Shown: positions 5,219 to 5,712 of the stretch, one piece after another
Numbering within the stretch: position 1 is the first letter of the stretch
How the letters are laid out: each line of letters starts with the position of its first letter
NCBI GenBank assembly: GCA_009787035.1
Contig: WRGV01000129.1
Coordinates: 1-5,712, forward strand
Direction of reading: 5' to 3'
DNA: 5,712 bases
From: Propionibacteriaceae bacterium
Lineage (GTDB): Bacteria > Actinomycetota > Actinomycetes > Propionibacteriales > Propionibacteriaceae
Position numbers and translations under genes: made by a program
Notes under the pieces: model-generated
The model's input: the letters and a program-made list of their open reading frames with translations, nothing else
Told to the model about the DNA's origin: nothing
The model's database searches: none

Positions 5219-5491
5219 ATGACGACGATGACCAAGCGCGAGGTGGCCCGGCATCCTGCGGCTGTCTGGGCGAAGGCCGAGACCGGGGAGACTGTGTACG
5301 TCCTCGACCGAGGGCGGCCACGGTATCGGATCGAAGTCGTGAACGACATCGCAGATCCGGTGGAACAGCTGCGACGACAGGGCCTGATCAGTGAGGTGGC
5401 CCCCTACGACGGGCCCTTGCGCGCCATGGACGTTCCCCGGTCGGCTCGCTCACAGGCGCTGGCCGATTTCGAGGCAGGTCGAGATCGGTGA
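5219..5491 (+). CDS. Type II antitoxin, Phd/YefM-like
   Basis: Protein of 90 residues that should bind DNA with its N-terminal half and neutralise the adjacent toxin with its C-terminal tail. The N-terminal part TKREVARHPAAVWAKAETGE followed by VYVLDRGRPRYRIEVV (about residues 24-39) follows the Phd/YefM pattern: a helix, then Gly-Glu-x-Val and a strand carrying Arg-Gly-Arg-Pro. The C-terminal half is charged and loosely structured, as expected for a toxin-binding segment, ending FEAGRDR. There is no Shine-Dalgarno; the -10 placed 7 bases before ATG 5219 supports a leaderless start. The stop overlaps the toxin start as GTGA. The usual N-terminal ISEAR-like motif is not seen, so assignment within the superfamily (VapB versus Phd/YefM) is less sure than the antitoxin role. 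Confidence 0.8.
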   Translation: MTTMTKREVARHPAAVWAKAETGETVYVLDRGRPRYRIEVVNDIADPVEQLRRQGLISEVAPYDGPLRAMDVPRSARSQALADFEAGRDR

Positions 5492-5712
5492 GCGACGTGC
5501 GCGCTGCGCGCTGGTATCTGGACACCTCGGTGCTGCTGCGGGCCCTGCTGGGCGATTCGCCGTCGGCGCTGGCCTGGCTCAATGATGCGTTCAGTGCAGG
5601 AGACGAGTTCTATGCGTCGTATCTGATGGAAACCGAGACGCTACGCACGCTACGCAATATGCATCTTCGCAATGGCAGCGAGGCCGACTGGACGCTGGCG
5701 CGGATGTGGCTC
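5488..5712 (+). CDS. vapC: PIN-domain toxin, VapC-like ribonuclease, partial
   Basis: The first 75 residues of a PIN-domain protein; the rest lies beyond the window, since family members have about 125-140. The start is GTG 5488, giving a 4-base GTGA overlap with the antitoxin stop. The first strand WYLDTSVLLRALLG (9-22) carries the first conserved acidic residue, Asp12, in the PIN signature DTS. YASYLMETETLRTLR (42-56) supplies the second acidic position, probably Glu50, followed by Arg53 in the ExxR arrangement. VapC toxins are Mg-dependent ribonucleases that usually cut tRNA or rRNA when the antitoxin is lost. Two remaining acidic residues should lie downstream and cannot be checked, so activity cannot be confirmed. 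RNA target unknown. Confidence 0.88.
   Translation, partial: MSDVRAARWYLDTSVLLRALLGDSPSALAWLNDAFSAGDEFYASYLMETETLRTLRNMHLRNGSEADWTLARMWL

Overview
The window is GC-rich, about two thirds G+C by eye. It uses -10 hexamers of the TANNNT type placed directly before ATG codons, and it carries a Phd/PIN-type toxin-antitoxin pair. Together these suggest a high-GC Gram-positive bacterium (Actinomycetota). The genus cannot be decided from this sequence.

Positions 1-1938 hold a divergent sugar-acid locus. A partial KDPG/KHG aldolase gene (eda-like) reads leftward off the window edge. An FGGY-family sugar kinase, best read as a gluconokinase-like enzyme, reads rightward. The 80-base gap between them holds two similar dyads (GAAA...TTTC) whose centres are 21 bases apart, next to a symmetric ACTATAGT -10 region. 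This looks like a shared operator/promoter. The pairing suggests gluconate or a related sugar acid feeding the Entner-Doudoroff aldolase step, but no dehydratase gene is visible.

Positions 1939-4529, minus strand, are a complete methionine ABC importer operon in the order metN (ATPase), metI (permease), metQ (lipoprotein). metN and metI overlap by ATGA, and metQ follows after 42 bases. metQ converges on the kinase with no base between the two stop codons, inside a cluster of three TGATCA palindromes spaced 11 bases apart.

Upstream of metN is a leader of about 225 bases. It can encode a 32-residue peptide (4754-4656, minus) whose last third is packed with methionine (CRMSMRMSLSRMSLRG). Its ATG lies 7 bases after a TAGCAT -10 hexamer, which is leaderless geometry. 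Such a peptide in front of a methionine importer is what translation-coupled, methionine-sensing attenuation would look like, and it is the main candidate for something undescribed here. No standard SAM riboswitch was recognised in this leader.

Positions 4919-4989 are a tRNA-Gly with anticodon CCC. Beyond it, after about 190 bases with no gene, lies a type II toxin-antitoxin module: a Phd/YefM-like antitoxin (5219-5491) overlapping by GTGA a PIN-domain VapC-like toxin that runs off the right edge. A near-ideal 21-base palindrome overlaps the -35 of the antitoxin promoter and is probably its autoregulatory operator.
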